64,000 nt of DNA. Source: a virus. Positions 8,615 through 15,910 of the stretch are shown piece by piece. The translations under genes were made by a program, and so were the position numbers. The DNA lies in the IMG/VR virus record IMGVR_UViG_3300042987_000557, positions 1 to 64,000 of that record; one strand, given 5' to 3'. Within the stretch, counting starts at the first letter, position 1; each line of letters begins with the position of its first letter. Below the pieces are notes generated by a model, which saw nothing but the letters and a program-made list of their open reading frames with translations, was not told where the DNA came from and did no database searches.

Positions 8615-9043
8615 CTATGAAAGTCTAATGAGCGCACCCGTGCTTGTATTGGGTGGAAACTCAACTACAAAAGTGGTTGTCGAAGTCTTATCTGAACCAA
8701 AATCAAGTACGCAAATTGCTGGATTACCAGTCGTAACCCGATAAATCAAAGCACCTCTAGCAGTGAAAGCACCACTCCAAGAAGCATCAGAAAAGTCAAT
8801 ATAAGCAATGCCTGTGGAACTATCAATAGCAAGTGAAGGAGTGATGGCTTCTCCACCCGCCGTGTACCCCGTAGCCACAACCTCGCCAGTAGCCGTATAA
8901 GCCGTTGTGGTTTGATCAAGGGTGGCATCGTTGGTGTACAGCGCAATTTTAAAGGTCTGTGTCGTACCCGAAGAAAAATCAAAATCTCCCTCAAACAATT
9001 GCTGCTTGAAGGAATTACATGTGTAGTTGCCAGTAAAAGCCAT
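8615..9043 (-). CDS. Putative tail/virion structural protein
   Basis: 142 residues, beta-rich, opening MAFTGNYTCNSFKQQLFEGD and ending GALIRLS. Patterns such as TFKIALYTNDATLD and ARGALIYRVTTGNP are typical of a small structural family I have seen in many aquatic podoviruses. Its ATG overlaps the adaptor stop (TAATG). No enzymatic motif. Confidence 0.7.
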   Translation of the reverse strand: MAFTGNYTCNSFKQQLFEGDFDFSSGTTQTFKIALYTNDATLDQTTTAYTATGEVVATGYTAGGEAITPSLAIDSSTGIAYIDFSDASWSGAFTARGALIYRVTTGNPAICVLDFGSDKTSTTTFVVEFPPNTSTGALIRLS

Positions 9044-9744
9044 TAGTTCACCGACATCCTGACCTGACCAGACCTGTAAGCATCACGACGCTCCATACCA
9101 TCACCAAGACGTTTAGCAAGAATCATGGCTTCTTCGTATCGCTTCATGTAATTGGCAATGACATCAGCTTCACCTTTCATATAGGTGTAGCCCTCAACCA
9201 AAGAGCCGTAGAGAAGTGCCGAATCAAAGTTATTACCAAGCCAAGTTGTATTTGCGGTGGTAATGGACTCGGGATAGTAAAAATAATGCAGTTCTACCGT
9301 GTACGCAGCGGCAGGTGTTGGGCCAAGAATCAGTGTATTTTCGTCAAACAATGCGTAATACTTGGGAACGCCCTGTGTCGAAGGGTTGGAGTACGCAGCA
9401 CGAATATAGCTTACGTCTTTATCTAGCAAGTATTCGTAATCCCCTGTTGTAGGATTAATAACGGCAAGTTCGTAAACCGCTAAAAAATCCCCATCGTTAT
9501 TAAGCCCTGGAGGTGTTGCTAGATATTTGTTACCGGCTGTAAGTGTACCAGTCTGATTTTTTCTAAAGTATGGGAACTGAACCGAATTAAAAATACGTTG
9601 TTCGGCTTGTTTAATAAACGTATCGATCTGCTGTTTGGTAGTCAACGTCGCTGTACCCGATCCAGACGAATCAGCACCTACAAACGACGGAAAGTCGTTC
9701 TCCAGATAACCTTGAATCGTTTTGAAAAGAGTAGCGTAGTTCAT
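9043..9744 (-). CDS. Head-tail adaptor-like protein
   Basis: 233 residues: a helical N-terminus (LFKTIQGYLENDFPSF; IDTFIKQAEQRIFNSVQFPY), a beta core (FLAVYELAVINP; NTLILGPTPAAAYTVELHYFYYP) and a helical end (SALLYGSLVEGYTYMKGEAD...). This helix-beta-helix plan is that of podoviral gp4/gp11/SU10-type adaptors that join portal to tail. Assigned by fold pattern and genome place; exact family uncertain. Confidence 0.65.
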   Translation of the reverse strand: MNYATLFKTIQGYLENDFPSFVGADSSGSGTATLTTKQQIDTFIKQAEQRIFNSVQFPYFRKNQTGTLTAGNKYLATPPGLNNDGDFLAVYELAVINPTTGDYEYLLDKDVSYIRAAYSNPSTQGVPKYYALFDENTLILGPTPAAAYTVELHYFYYPESITTANTTWLGNNFDSALLYGSLVEGYTYMKGEADVIANYMKRYEEAMILAKRLGDGMERRDAYRSGQVRMSVN

Positions 9745-9890
9745 TAGCCCATCTTCTTAGAAGCACCTGTGCCCTTCGTGGCGCATCCGGTTCCCCGGAT
9801 CTTTACCGTCTGGGTGTTGGGTATGTTATTTGGGTAACCGTTATTTGTGTTTTTAACGGGCACCGGTGTTGGCATTTTGCTGTGTTTCAT
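9744..9890 (-). CDS. Small basic protein (48 aa) with RGTG motif
   Basis: MKHSKMPTPVPVKNTNNGYPN..., ending IRGTGCATKGTGASKKMG. The ATG overlaps the previous stop as ATGA and its stop overlaps the adaptor start, so it sits in a tightly coupled chain. The 'RGTGAATKG...KK' ending is a recurrent signature in related aquatic phages, as I recall. Function unknown. Confidence 0.7.
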   Translation of the reverse strand: MKHSKMPTPVPVKNTNNGYPNNIPNTQTVKIRGTGCATKGTGASKKMG

Positions 9891-10096
9891 TTCGCCCCCA
9901 TCTTGTACTTAAAAGAAGGTGATTTCTGATTAGCAATCTTAGCCATGTTCCGGCCAAGAGTCTTCATTTCGGCGTTAGTCTTACCGCCCTTACGAAGCTT
10001 AGTCAGCGGCGCACCTTTGTGCTTGGCTTTCTCATGCTTGTGTACTGCACCAGCAATCATTTTCTTGTCTTGGGCTAAGTCTTTCTTGTCCATCAT
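9887..10096 (-). CDS. Small Lys-rich protein (69 aa)
   Basis: Strongly basic: MMDKKDLAQDKKMIAGAVHKHEKAKHKG... with a KTNAEMKTLGRNMAKI segment. It is one of several tiny basic proteins in this block. A DNA-binding or packaged virion role would fit the charge, but no fold is recognisable. Confidence 0.7.
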   Translation of the reverse strand: MMDKKDLAQDKKMIAGAVHKHEKAKHKGAPLTKLRKGGKTNAEMKTLGRNMAKIANQKSPSFKYKMGAK

Positions 10097-10102
10097 AGAC
10101 TC

Positions 10103-10525
10103 CTATGTAACATTTACAGTAACAGTGCCTAGCGTGATGCCCAGCACAAGATTGTTCGGCGTTAAACCTGTGTCATAAGATCTTGCCCCACCCACAGGTG
10201 CCCATCCCCACTGAATGATTCTACTACCTCCAGAGGGGTCTCCGCTACCTAGTTGCGTCGTCGTTGTATTGATCTGCAACCCGTTTAGACCGGCAACGCG
10301 ATACGTTGTATCAGGGCGAGGATTCCGCAACGCCTGTGGATCGTCCACAGGATACATACCAAGCTGCAACTGCGGTTGATCGGGTTCCCAACAATTATTA
10401 CAGACAAGAATATTGACGTTCTTAGTCTTGATGACAAGCCCACGTAGTTCCTTCAACTTGTACCGAAAGCCACACCTATCGCACTGCGATATAGCCCACT
10501 TACCTGATGCAAACCGATTAGGCAT
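10103..10525 (-). CDS. Virion-region protein with N-terminal zinc ribbon
   Basis: 140 residues. Two CxxC pairs (CDRCG at ~15-19 and CNNCW at ~42-46) form a likely zinc ribbon. Then a linker follows (YPVDDPQALRNPRPD) and a beta-rich tail (WGWAPVGGARSYDTGL, VLGITLGTVTVNVT). The combination is conserved in aquatic podovirus genomes between adaptor genes, as I recall. Role unknown. Confidence 0.7.
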   Translation of the reverse strand: MPNRFASGKWAISQCDRCGFRYKLKELRGLVIKTKNVNILVCNNCWEPDQPQLQLGMYPVDDPQALRNPRPDTTYRVAGLNGLQINTTTTQLGSGDPSGGSRIIQWGWAPVGGARSYDTGLTPNNLVLGITLGTVTVNVT

Positions 10526-10526
10526 T

Positions 10527-11240
10527 TCAGTAGAACAACTGTCGGGGTGCGAGTCGCAACGGTGCTTTCTCGCGGTCTTCGTCTAGCGCAAGCCTTAACT
10601 GCTCGTCGTACATGTCTTTCAGCATAGGTACACGCTGTGCAGCTTCGGGGATCTTCAGTGACAAGTAGTACGCCAACCCAGCAGCCAAACAATTGATGAA
10701 CCTAAACGGCACATCCTGAATATTCGCACCACTACCAGCATCCTGTATACGACGTAGTCGCCAATACACAAAGGTGTAGTAGTTGTCTTGATCTGGCGCA
10801 GGCCAAACATTAATCGTAGGTGATGCTAATCCAGTGGGTGTCAGTACCCCTGACTGCCTATTGATCCAAACCTGAATGGGCCTACCTTGAGCGTTCTTGT
10901 TTGGTATTGTGGCGTAGGTATCCACCGAGATACGCGTGATATTGATGTCCGTTTGGGGGATTCCAGTCTGCGTACGAATAACCTGTTCGATGAGATCTAC
11001 TGTGTCTACCGGAAGCGCGTACGTAATAGTACCCGTGGTCATAGCAATAGGCGTGCCTTGCTCAATCGTCCACAGATTAATGCCCCGGTTAGCCCACTCA
11101 GTAAACATCAAATTCATAGAACGACGAGCCGTACGGTGTTCGTATCCAGTACGCACCTCAATCCCGCACCGCTCAAATGCCTCTTCAATAATCTCGTTTA
11201 GATCGAGATTAAAAGCTGTCGTACCTGAAGTTGTTGTCAC
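10527..11240 (-). CDS. Head-tail connector/adaptor-like protein
   Basis: 237 residues with an N-terminal helical pair (LDLNEIIEEAFERCGIEVRTGYEHRTARRSMNLMFTEW split around residue 35), a beta middle and a C-terminal helix (MLKDMYDEQLRLALDEDREKAP). The opening 'DLNEIIEEAFERCG' is common in podoviral connector proteins comparable to P22 gp4. Together with the 233-aa protein it probably builds the portal-tail junction. Confidence 0.6.
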   Translation of the reverse strand: MTTTSGTTAFNLDLNEIIEEAFERCGIEVRTGYEHRTARRSMNLMFTEWANRGINLWTIEQGTPIAMTTGTITYALPVDTVDLIEQVIRTQTGIPQTDINITRISVDTYATIPNKNAQGRPIQVWINRQSGVLTPTGLASPTINVWPAPDQDNYYTFVYWRLRRIQDAGSGANIQDVPFRFINCLAAGLAYYLSLKIPEAAQRVPMLKDMYDEQLRLALDEDREKAPLRLAPRQLFY

Positions 11241-11497
11241 TTCATTCCTCGGAGCGTTTTAGCAAGCCTAGCTCTTTGCCCAAGTTTGCCCGGAGCCTTA
11301 GTAGCTTTATCAAGCATCTTCGCAGGAATCGGCTTTTTACCTTTAATACCAAGCTGTTCACGAAGTGCTCCCGGTTTTTTGATCGCAGCTTGAATCCATT
11401 TACCGCTTTTAAAACCTTCTACACCACGACCTTTGAGGATGTCCGCTTTGGTCACATCCCCATCGCCTGTTAAATCAGGAAACTTTTTAGTTGCCAT
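11237..11497 (-). CDS. Small basic protein with EF-hand/dockerin-like loop
   Basis: 86 residues. The N-terminus PDLTGDGDVTKADIL matches a calcium-binding EF-hand/dockerin loop (D-x-T-G-D-G-x-V-T-x-x-D). The rest is very basic (WIQAAIKKPGALREQLG; GQRARLAKTL). Similar KFPDLTGDG...KKPGALR proteins recur in aquatic phages. The Ca-loop plus basic tail suggests a structural DNA- or protein-binding role. GAGGT precedes the ATG. Confidence 0.75.
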   Translation of the reverse strand: MATKKFPDLTGDGDVTKADILKGRGVEGFKSGKWIQAAIKKPGALREQLGIKGKKPIPAKMLDKATKAPGKLGQRARLAKTLRGMK

Positions 11498-11760
11498 TAT
11501 CTATACCTCGCGGTTTTAGCAGCAATGCCTTTTGGTTGCTTGACGAATTGCTTTCCCGAGCGTTTCCCAGCGCGTTTAGCTCTTGTTGTCGCAGCGTACT
11601 CAGCAGGTGTAAGAGCATTGATTGCCGCCTCTGGGAGATACCGCTCGCCAGTTGCTTTTGAACCCTGTGTGCTAGGTTTGCCACTGCGTGTTCTCCAACG
11701 TTGGTCTCCCCAAGCTTTTAACGACTCTTGACTTTTTCGTAGTGCCATATCATAATCCAT
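11497..11760 (-). CDS. Small basic protein, DUF5872-like
   Basis: 87 residues with the pattern WGDQRWRTRSGKPSTQG..GERYLPEAAINALTPAEYAATTRAKR..GKQFVKQP..IAAKTARYR. I associate this pattern with DUF5872, also present in large eukaryotic DNA viruses; that link is from memory. The gene start region carries, on the opposite strand, the promoter of the inserted HNH gene. Confidence 0.7.
   Translation of the reverse strand: MDYDMALRKSQESLKAWGDQRWRTRSGKPSTQGSKATGERYLPEAAINALTPAEYAATTRAKRAGKRSGKQFVKQPKGIAAKTARYR
11728..11756 (+). promoter_or_regulatory. Sigma70-type promoter for the antisense HNH gene
   Basis: TTGACT (11728-11733), a 17-nt spacer and CATAAT (11751-11756). AGGAG (11765-11769) then precedes the ATG at 11776. 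The promoter lies inside the first codons of the opposite-strand 87-aa gene, so the endonuclease carries or has captured its own expression signal. Confidence 0.7.
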
Positions 11761-11775
11761 TAAAAGGAGAACGAA

Positions 11776-12288
11776 ATGGAAGAAATTTGGATGTGTATCC
11801 CGGATACTGACGAACGTTACTCAGTAAGTAATTACGGAAACGTAAGATCCAACTGGACAGATATCCCACAACGAAATTTAACCTATAGAAAACGTATAGA
11901 AAAGATGACACAAATTCAAGCTTGGGTTCATACAACCGGTTATTTACGTATTGCTCTTGGGAGGGGTAAATGTCGATACGTACACCGTTTAGTTGCCTTA
12001 GCTTTTTTACCAAACCTAGAAAATTTACCACAGGTAGACCATATAGATGGTAATAGGAAAAACAACCACGTAAACAACCTGCGATGGGTTTCCGCGAAAG
12101 AAAACGCAATTTATGGTGGGGATAGACACAAATGGACAAACCAAAAAATAGCAAGTGCAAAACGTCGTATACACGAAGCAAAAAAGAGTGAATACCAAAC
12201 CCTTGTAGATCAAGGATACAGCTTTCGTCATATCGCAAAGCTTTTTGGTACATCACACTCCGCCATTTCTAATGCACTAAAAAAATAG
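11776..12288 (+). CDS. HNH homing endonuclease (NUMOD4 - HNH - HTH), antisense
   Basis: 170 residues in three parts: a NUMOD4 motif (EIWMCIPDTDERYSVSNYG, residues 3-21); an HNH core (YVHRLVALAFLPN...QVDHIDGNRKNNHVNNLRWV, ~68-105) with the catalytic DH and NN...N positions; and a C-terminal helix-turn-helix (YSFRHIAKLFGTSHSAISNAL). It runs against the virion operon from its own consensus promoter. Its codon use is more A/T-rich than its neighbours, consistent with independent mobility. Confidence 0.88.
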   Translation: MEEIWMCIPDTDERYSVSNYGNVRSNWTDIPQRNLTYRKRIEKMTQIQAWVHTTGYLRIALGRGKCRYVHRLVALAFLPNLENLPQVDHIDGNRKNNHVNNLRWVSAKENAIYGGDRHKWTNQKIASAKRRIHEAKKSEYQTLVDQGYSFRHIAKLFGTSHSAISNALKK

Positions 12289-12293
12289 TGCTT

Positions 12294-12572
12294 TCAATCT
12301 CGATATCCACCGCCACGAGCCTTATATTTCATAGCTAATAACTGACTTTTTCGTGCTGACCATTGTCCCGGCGATCCACCTTTGCCACCAGCTTTTATGC
12401 TGTTGAACAATGCTTTACGCATCCCCGGCTTGGTGTAATTGCCAGCTTCGTTCACACGGGACTCGCCACCTTTAGAAAACGCCGTGAAATCGGTGTCATC
12501 CCGCCTAGCTTTAGTAACCGGCTTGGGCATCTTGGAGGCGCGAATCGCCCCCATCCCGCGTGAGGCCATCAT
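12294..12572 (-). CDS. Small basic conserved phage protein (VNEAGNYTKPGMR motif)
   Basis: 92 residues. The conserved part is SRVNEAGNYTKPGMRKALFN followed by IKAGGKGGSPGQWSARKSQLLA, ending GGGYRD. I have seen this arrangement in many aquatic podovirus genomes, always near other tiny basic genes. Function unknown. It directly abuts the inserted HNH gene's 3' end. Confidence 0.75.
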   Translation of the reverse strand: MMASRGMGAIRASKMPKPVTKARRDDTDFTAFSKGGESRVNEAGNYTKPGMRKALFNSIKAGGKGGSPGQWSARKSQLLAMKYKARGGGYRD

Positions 12573-12573
12573 C

Positions 12574-12978
12574 TCAGCACGCCTTACCGCCGTAGGCCAT
12601 CTTCTTGACCTTGCCGCCGTGAGCCATTTTGTTACCGGCCATCGAGATCATTTTGCCTTTGGTCTTGCCTTTCATAGCAACACCATCACGGCTAGGAGCT
12701 GCGGTCTTAACTGCGCCCATCTTGCTTGCGGCCATACCGCCTGATTTGTAACCTTTCATTTCAGCTTCCTCATGTTTAATCATGGATTTAGGAGCACCCT
12801 TGGCTTTCATAAAGCCAACTTCTTTCTTCATCATTGCTTTAGATTCTTTCACTTCACCACCTCTAGCTTTGCTAAATTCACGGCCTACGGATTGAGGGAC
12901 ATCAACTTTCTTTGCGAACTTCGGATTGTTCGCTACTGCCTGCATGAACCTTCTCTGCTTCTCGCTGACTGCTGGCAT
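12574..12978 (-). CDS. Small basic protein with DUF3008-like N-terminus
   Basis: 134 residues from the ATG at 12978 (AAGGA five bases upstream; an in-frame GTG lies one codon earlier). The start PAVSEKQRRFMQAVANNP resembles DUF3008. The rest is Lys/Met/Gly-rich with repeats such as KGKMISMAGNKMAHGGKVKKMAYGGK. The AxGGxV/MAYGG motif recurs in the big internal virion proteins at 57-62 kb. Likely virion-associated; function unknown. Confidence 0.7.
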   Translation of the reverse strand: MPAVSEKQRRFMQAVANNPKFAKKVDVPQSVGREFSKARGGEVKESKAMMKKEVGFMKAKGAPKSMIKHEEAEMKGYKSGGMAASKMGAVKTAAPSRDGVAMKGKTKGKMISMAGNKMAHGGKVKKMAYGGKAC

Positions 12979-12980
12979 CA

Positions 12981-13229
12981 CTATCCTTTCTTTGCGAGGG
13001 CATCAATCTTTGCTTCAAGCCTTTCAAAGCCTGTATCAAAGCGTTCCATAATTTTTTCAAGGTCTTGCCTAACTTCTGCACGAGTGATGTGATCACGAGC
13101 GATTTCCTCCCTCGTTTTGTTCAGTAGGATCTGGATGCGCTGCTGTTCCTCATGGGAGTTTTTTAGCATAAACATCACAAGCCCTACTAAAATAGACGTA
13201 ATGAGATTCCAGAGAATAATCGGGTCCAT
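12981..13229 (-). CDS. Small membrane protein with coiled coil
   Basis: 82 residues: one N-terminal membrane segment (ILWNLITSILVGLVMFML, ~5-22), then a long charged helix (EEQQRIQILLNKTREEI...FDTGFERLEAKIDALAKKG). It is a single-TM protein with a cytoplasmic coiled coil, reminiscent of XhlA-like or phage membrane-anchoring proteins, but no specific family can be named. Confidence 0.65.
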   Translation of the reverse strand: MDPIILWNLITSILVGLVMFMLKNSHEEQQRIQILLNKTREEIARDHITRAEVRQDLEKIMERFDTGFERLEAKIDALAKKG

Positions 13230-13236
13230 TTAGCAC

Positions 13237-13788
13237 CTAAATATATCTTCCACGAGTCTTGCCGCGTTGTGCGGCCCCATCTGCGCGTTTAGAAGCAGAA
13301 GATACTTTACCGCCTTTTTTGTATTCCTTATCCTCACCCCTTTTAACTCGACGCATGGCGTCTTCGACATCTTTGAAAGCTTGCTCTTGGTCTACACGTT
13401 CTTGTGCTTCTTTGGTTAACTTAACCCTGTCGGACGGAACAGATGCTTTGTCGATGGCTTTATCGATGTATTTACCTACGTTAGTATTTTTATCGATTAG
13501 CTCACCAATACCTCTACCCGCCATAAAAGCAGCTTCGGCAGCACCCGCACGGCCCATAGTTCGTGAAAGCGCCCTACCAGCAGCTTCTTGGGTTTTAGCG
13601 CGATCCATATAACCACGATTACCTTCGCGGTTAGTTTTTTGATCTAGCCCTTTTTTGATCCTTTCAAGATCAGCTTCATTTGAAGCAATTACGTCTTCTT
13701 TAGGGTTAGGAGTTAAATCTTTTGCATTGGTTTGGTTAGGCGACCTGTATATGTAGCCTTCTTTTTCTGGCTTATTTAAGCGTCCCAT
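13237..13788 (-). CDS. Virion-region protein with conserved SSASKRADG tail
   Basis: 183 residues from the ATG at 13788. GAGGT stands just upstream, and this start avoids overlap with the neighbouring gene. The middle contains an Ala/Gly-rich helical stretch (RALSRTMGRAGAAEAAFMAG). The C-terminus KKGGKVSSASKRADGAAQRG followed by KTRGRYI is a short tail I have seen on several proteins of related phages. Function unknown; probably structural. Confidence 0.65.
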   Translation of the reverse strand: MGRLNKPEKEGYIYRSPNQTNAKDLTPNPKEDVIASNEADLERIKKGLDQKTNREGNRGYMDRAKTQEAAGRALSRTMGRAGAAEAAFMAGRGIGELIDKNTNVGKYIDKAIDKASVPSDRVKLTKEAQERVDQEQAFKDVEDAMRRVKRGEDKEYKKGGKVSSASKRADGAAQRGKTRGRYI

Positions 13789-13795
13789 AGCTACC

Positions 13796-14050
13796 TCAAC
13801 ATTTCCAAGCACGAAGTGATTTGTTGATACGACTGTTAGGGTCGTTGGCTGTTTTGGCACTTGTCAACTTCTTCTTCATGCCCGTCATCCGGGCACAAAA
13901 TGACTTCTTACGAGCACCGCCCTCCGGTTGTGGAGGTTTAAGCCCAGGCTTACCCGGATTAGCTGCGTTATATGAAGCTCTGCCTTTAGCGTTAAGTCCG
14001 CCTTTTTCAGATTTACCTTCCTTGCGCTGCCATGCCGGAGTCTTAGCCAT
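13796..14050 (-). CDS. Small basic protein, DUF6321-like
   Basis: 84 residues. AWQRKEGKSEKGGLNAKGRA and RKKSFCARMTGMKKKLTSAK are the conserved pieces, with the end NSRINKSLRAWKC. I link this pattern to DUF6321, present in phages and bacteria; the link is from memory. Its start overlaps the upstream gene end by 8 nt. Role unknown. Confidence 0.75.
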   Translation of the reverse strand: MAKTPAWQRKEGKSEKGGLNAKGRASYNAANPGKPGLKPPQPEGGARKKSFCARMTGMKKKLTSAKTANDPNSRINKSLRAWKC

Positions 14051-14354
14051 AGAAGATCACCATTGACGTGGTATTTGTAACAGTGCCATGCAACCCAACA
14101 GAAGCCAAAATACCTTCGCCGGGGAGTGGGATGATGGTATACCCAGCATTGACTTTTGCCGCCGTATTAACTGTTAACAAAACTGGACCCGTTGCGCTTC
14201 CATCACGAATAACGACAGACCCAGCATCAGTGCCATTTACTGCATAGATCGTTTTGATCCTTGCGCGTGGAACCGCTAGGTTGTTCTGGTTTAAAAAATC
14301 CCCAGTAGACTCAAGCGGTTTGGTCGCAAAGACATCATATTGCATCGTCGCCAT
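14043..14354 (-). CDS. Small beta-rich virion protein
   Basis: 103 residues (MATMQYDVFATKPLESTGDF...). A conserved pattern of short strands follows (ARIKTIYAVNGTDAGSVVIR, GPVLLTVNTAA, TIIPLPGEGILASVGL, SMVIFYG), typical of small capsid- or tail-associated proteins of aquatic phages. The start overlaps the end of the 57-aa gene upstream by 20 nt. Confidence 0.7.
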   Translation of the reverse strand: MATMQYDVFATKPLESTGDFLNQNNLAVPRARIKTIYAVNGTDAGSVVIRDGSATGPVLLTVNTAAKVNAGYTIIPLPGEGILASVGLHGTVTNTTSMVIFYG

Positions 14355-14508
14355 TCTGCTGCTCCGGTTTTTCTTGCTCCATCTTCTGAAGCAAGTAATC
14401 GACCATATCTATTGCACCGTTAGCTTGCTGGAGCATCTCAAACAAGTTCTGCCGTTTGGCTAGGGCTTGTTGTCTGACTTCCAGCAAGGTTTCTTTGGTT
14501 AGTTCCAT
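14335..14508 (-). CDS. Small helical protein (57 aa)
   Basis: MELTKETLLEVRQQALAKRQ followed by NLFEMLQQANGAIDMVDYLL and a Gln/Glu-rich end. It is entirely helical and coiled-coil-like. Its ATG overlaps the stop of the 200-aa gene (TAATG) and its end overlaps the next gene by 20 nt. Small 'MELTKE.L..R' proteins of this kind recur beside capsid genes. Function unknown. Confidence 0.7.
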   Translation of the reverse strand: MELTKETLLEVRQQALAKRQNLFEMLQQANGAIDMVDYLLQKMEQEKPEQQNGDDAI

Positions 14509-15110
14509 TAGGTGGGCTGAGCAGCGTAGAGCGGAATCCAGTAGTTGGTAGCACCAACCCTAACGCGAAGACCGCCGTAAGCAGTGCCCAAGGTCGTACC
14601 AGCTACCAGCATTTTCCCTGCCCCAGCCGTCAAACCTTGGATGTTCATGAAGACACCGTTGGTGTCAACCGTGCCCGCGCCAGTACCGTTGACCGAAGCG
14701 TAGATAAGCGACGTTGTCGTACCAGTAGACGCACCAGAAGCGCAGTTAAGTTCAAGCTCTAAGGGTGCATATGTACCAGACGAAGTACCTGCCGAAAGAC
14801 TCAACTCAGCAACAAACGCCGAACCAAGACCGGTCGTGCGGCCCGAAGCACCGTAGGTGACTTCAGCTTTAAGTGCATTGGAGAACGATCCCAACGCCAC
14901 GTTGGTAGACATCGAAAATTTAGTACGACCACCGTCTGCGCCCGCGCCAGACATCGTGGTGTCAACGACCAAAGGCTGATACGTGCCGCTGGTTGCAGTG
15001 TTTGTGGTGGTGATGGTATTACCGGATTCAGTAATAGCAAGGGTGCCGATGAAGCTGCCCTCAAAGCCGTTATCCGACTTTACTGGCCCGGAGAAGGTTG
15101 TACGTGCCAT
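14508..15110 (-). CDS. Putative capsid decoration or major structural protein
   Basis: 200 residues, beta-rich, opening MARTTFSGPVKSDNGFEG, Ser/Thr/Gly-rich throughout and ending RVRVGATNYWIPLYAAQPT. The opening and closing segments are typical of abundant virion surface proteins in this phage type. It begins a new transcription segment after the inserted HNH gene and the capsid terminator. The leader at 15111-15204 contains strong dyads. Confidence 0.6.
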   Translation of the reverse strand: MARTTFSGPVKSDNGFEGSFIGTLAITESGNTITTTNTATSGTYQPLVVDTTMSGAGADGGRTKFSMSTNVALGSFSNALKAEVTYGASGRTTGLGSAFVAELSLSAGTSSGTYAPLELELNCASGASTGTTTSLIYASVNGTGAGTVDTNGVFMNIQGLTAGAGKMLVAGTTLGTAYGGLRVRVGATNYWIPLYAAQPT

Positions 15111-15130
15111 GTAATCCTCACATGCGATAT

Positions 15131-15177
15131 CGGTGTATTAGTCTGCATGTCGTCAGCCGGGACTGTCTAATACACCG
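15131..15177. repeat. Inverted repeat in the leader of the 200-aa virion gene
   Basis: A perfect 11-bp inverted repeat (15131-15141 and 15167-15177, CGGTGTATTAG/CTAATACACCG) encloses a 25-nt loop. A second possible stem, CCGGG (15175-15179) with CCCGG (15185-15189), shares bases with the first, so the two are mutually exclusive. It lies in the 94-nt gap between the HNH gene and the virion gene. It could be an attenuator, an RNA-stabilising stem or an operator. Confidence 0.5.
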
Positions 15178-15204
15178 GGCTAACCCCGGAATATCAGTGT
15201 TTTA

Positions 15205-15807
15205 TCAGGTTGTGAGGGGTGTGTCAACCATGCGATTGTATTTAAGCAAGTTGTCTTTTTGGGTTAAAACTTGCAAGTTCCAAGGCACATGAAGCCCGCA
15301 TACATTTTCACCATGAAGGGGGACAATATGATCCACCGCATGACGTTCTCCAGTAGCACGGCTAAGTTCAATAGCTAGCCTGTATTTCAACCTGATTTCC
15401 ATCTTGTGAGTGTCCGTCAACCATTTAGGCGTGGCATCCCTAAATCTTCGACGACGTAAGCTAGTCATCTCTTTATACATATCAGGGTTGTTGACCTTAT
15501 GAGTTTTTTTATATCGGCGTTTATCCTCGTCTGGTCTTGCCTGTGCCCGCGCAATGACGTTTTCTTTGTTTGCTTCGTAATACTTTCGCTTAGCTTGTTG
15601 CCCCGCTTCTGATTTGTTGTAGTCGCGGAAGTAATCGGCTCTGGTGGTATTGGCTTTTTCCCATTCAACTTTCAAACATTCAACGCATGAGCCTTTAGTT
15701 TTGCGCGGTGCAATGTGCCCATGCTTACAAGGCTCGCCAGTGAAGTAGTACTTGGCACCTGTGGCTTTAGCTTCTTGTCGGGTTTTGGGTAAATTTGTGG
15801 TGTCCAT
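15205..15807 (-). CDS. HNH homing endonuclease with N-terminal zinc-binding segment
   Basis: 200 residues. The N-terminus has YYFTGEPCKHGHIAPRKTKG and SCVECLK, a likely zinc site (C-x-H...C-x-x-C). A long basic helix follows. The C-terminus is an HNH core: HAVDHIVPLHGENVCGLHVP, then WNLQVLTQKDNLLKYN. It is inserted just after the major capsid gene and its terminator, on the coding strand, with its own promoter at 15835-15843. AAGGAGAT is 5-6 nt before the ATG. Confidence 0.88.
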   Translation of the reverse strand: MDTTNLPKTRQEAKATGAKYYFTGEPCKHGHIAPRKTKGSCVECLKVEWEKANTTRADYFRDYNKSEAGQQAKRKYYEANKENVIARAQARPDEDKRRYKKTHKVNNPDMYKEMTSLRRRRFRDATPKWLTDTHKMEIRLKYRLAIELSRATGERHAVDHIVPLHGENVCGLHVPWNLQVLTQKDNLLKYNRMVDTPLTT

Positions 15808-15834
15808 TCTATCTCCTTAGTTACGATACGGAGA

Positions 15835-15843
15835 ATTATATCA
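15835..15843 (-). promoter_or_regulatory. Extended -10 promoter of the HNH gene
   Basis: Reading leftward: TGA then TATAAT, followed at once by TTCTCC, the same layout as the GIY-YIG promoter at 246-254. TCTCC (15830-15834) is complementary to GGAGA of the ribosome site (15812-15816). A transcript starting from this -10 would lack the TCTCC, whereas a read-through from the capsid gene would contain it. Confidence 0.55.
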
Positions 15844-15852
15844 TATACCCCA

Positions 15853-15880
15853 CAAAAAGAAAAGCCACCCGAAGGTGGCT
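15853..15880 (-). terminator. Rho-independent terminator after the major capsid gene
   Basis: Leftward strand: AGCCACC, a UUCG tetraloop, GGTGGCT, then TTTTCTTTTTG. The 7-bp stem (15863-15869/15874-15880) lies 31 bases past the capsid stop. It would partly uncouple the capsid gene from the HNH gene and later virion genes. Confidence 0.85.
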
Positions 15881-15910
15881 CTTCCAAACCAAGCTAAATC
15901 CTTGATTTTA

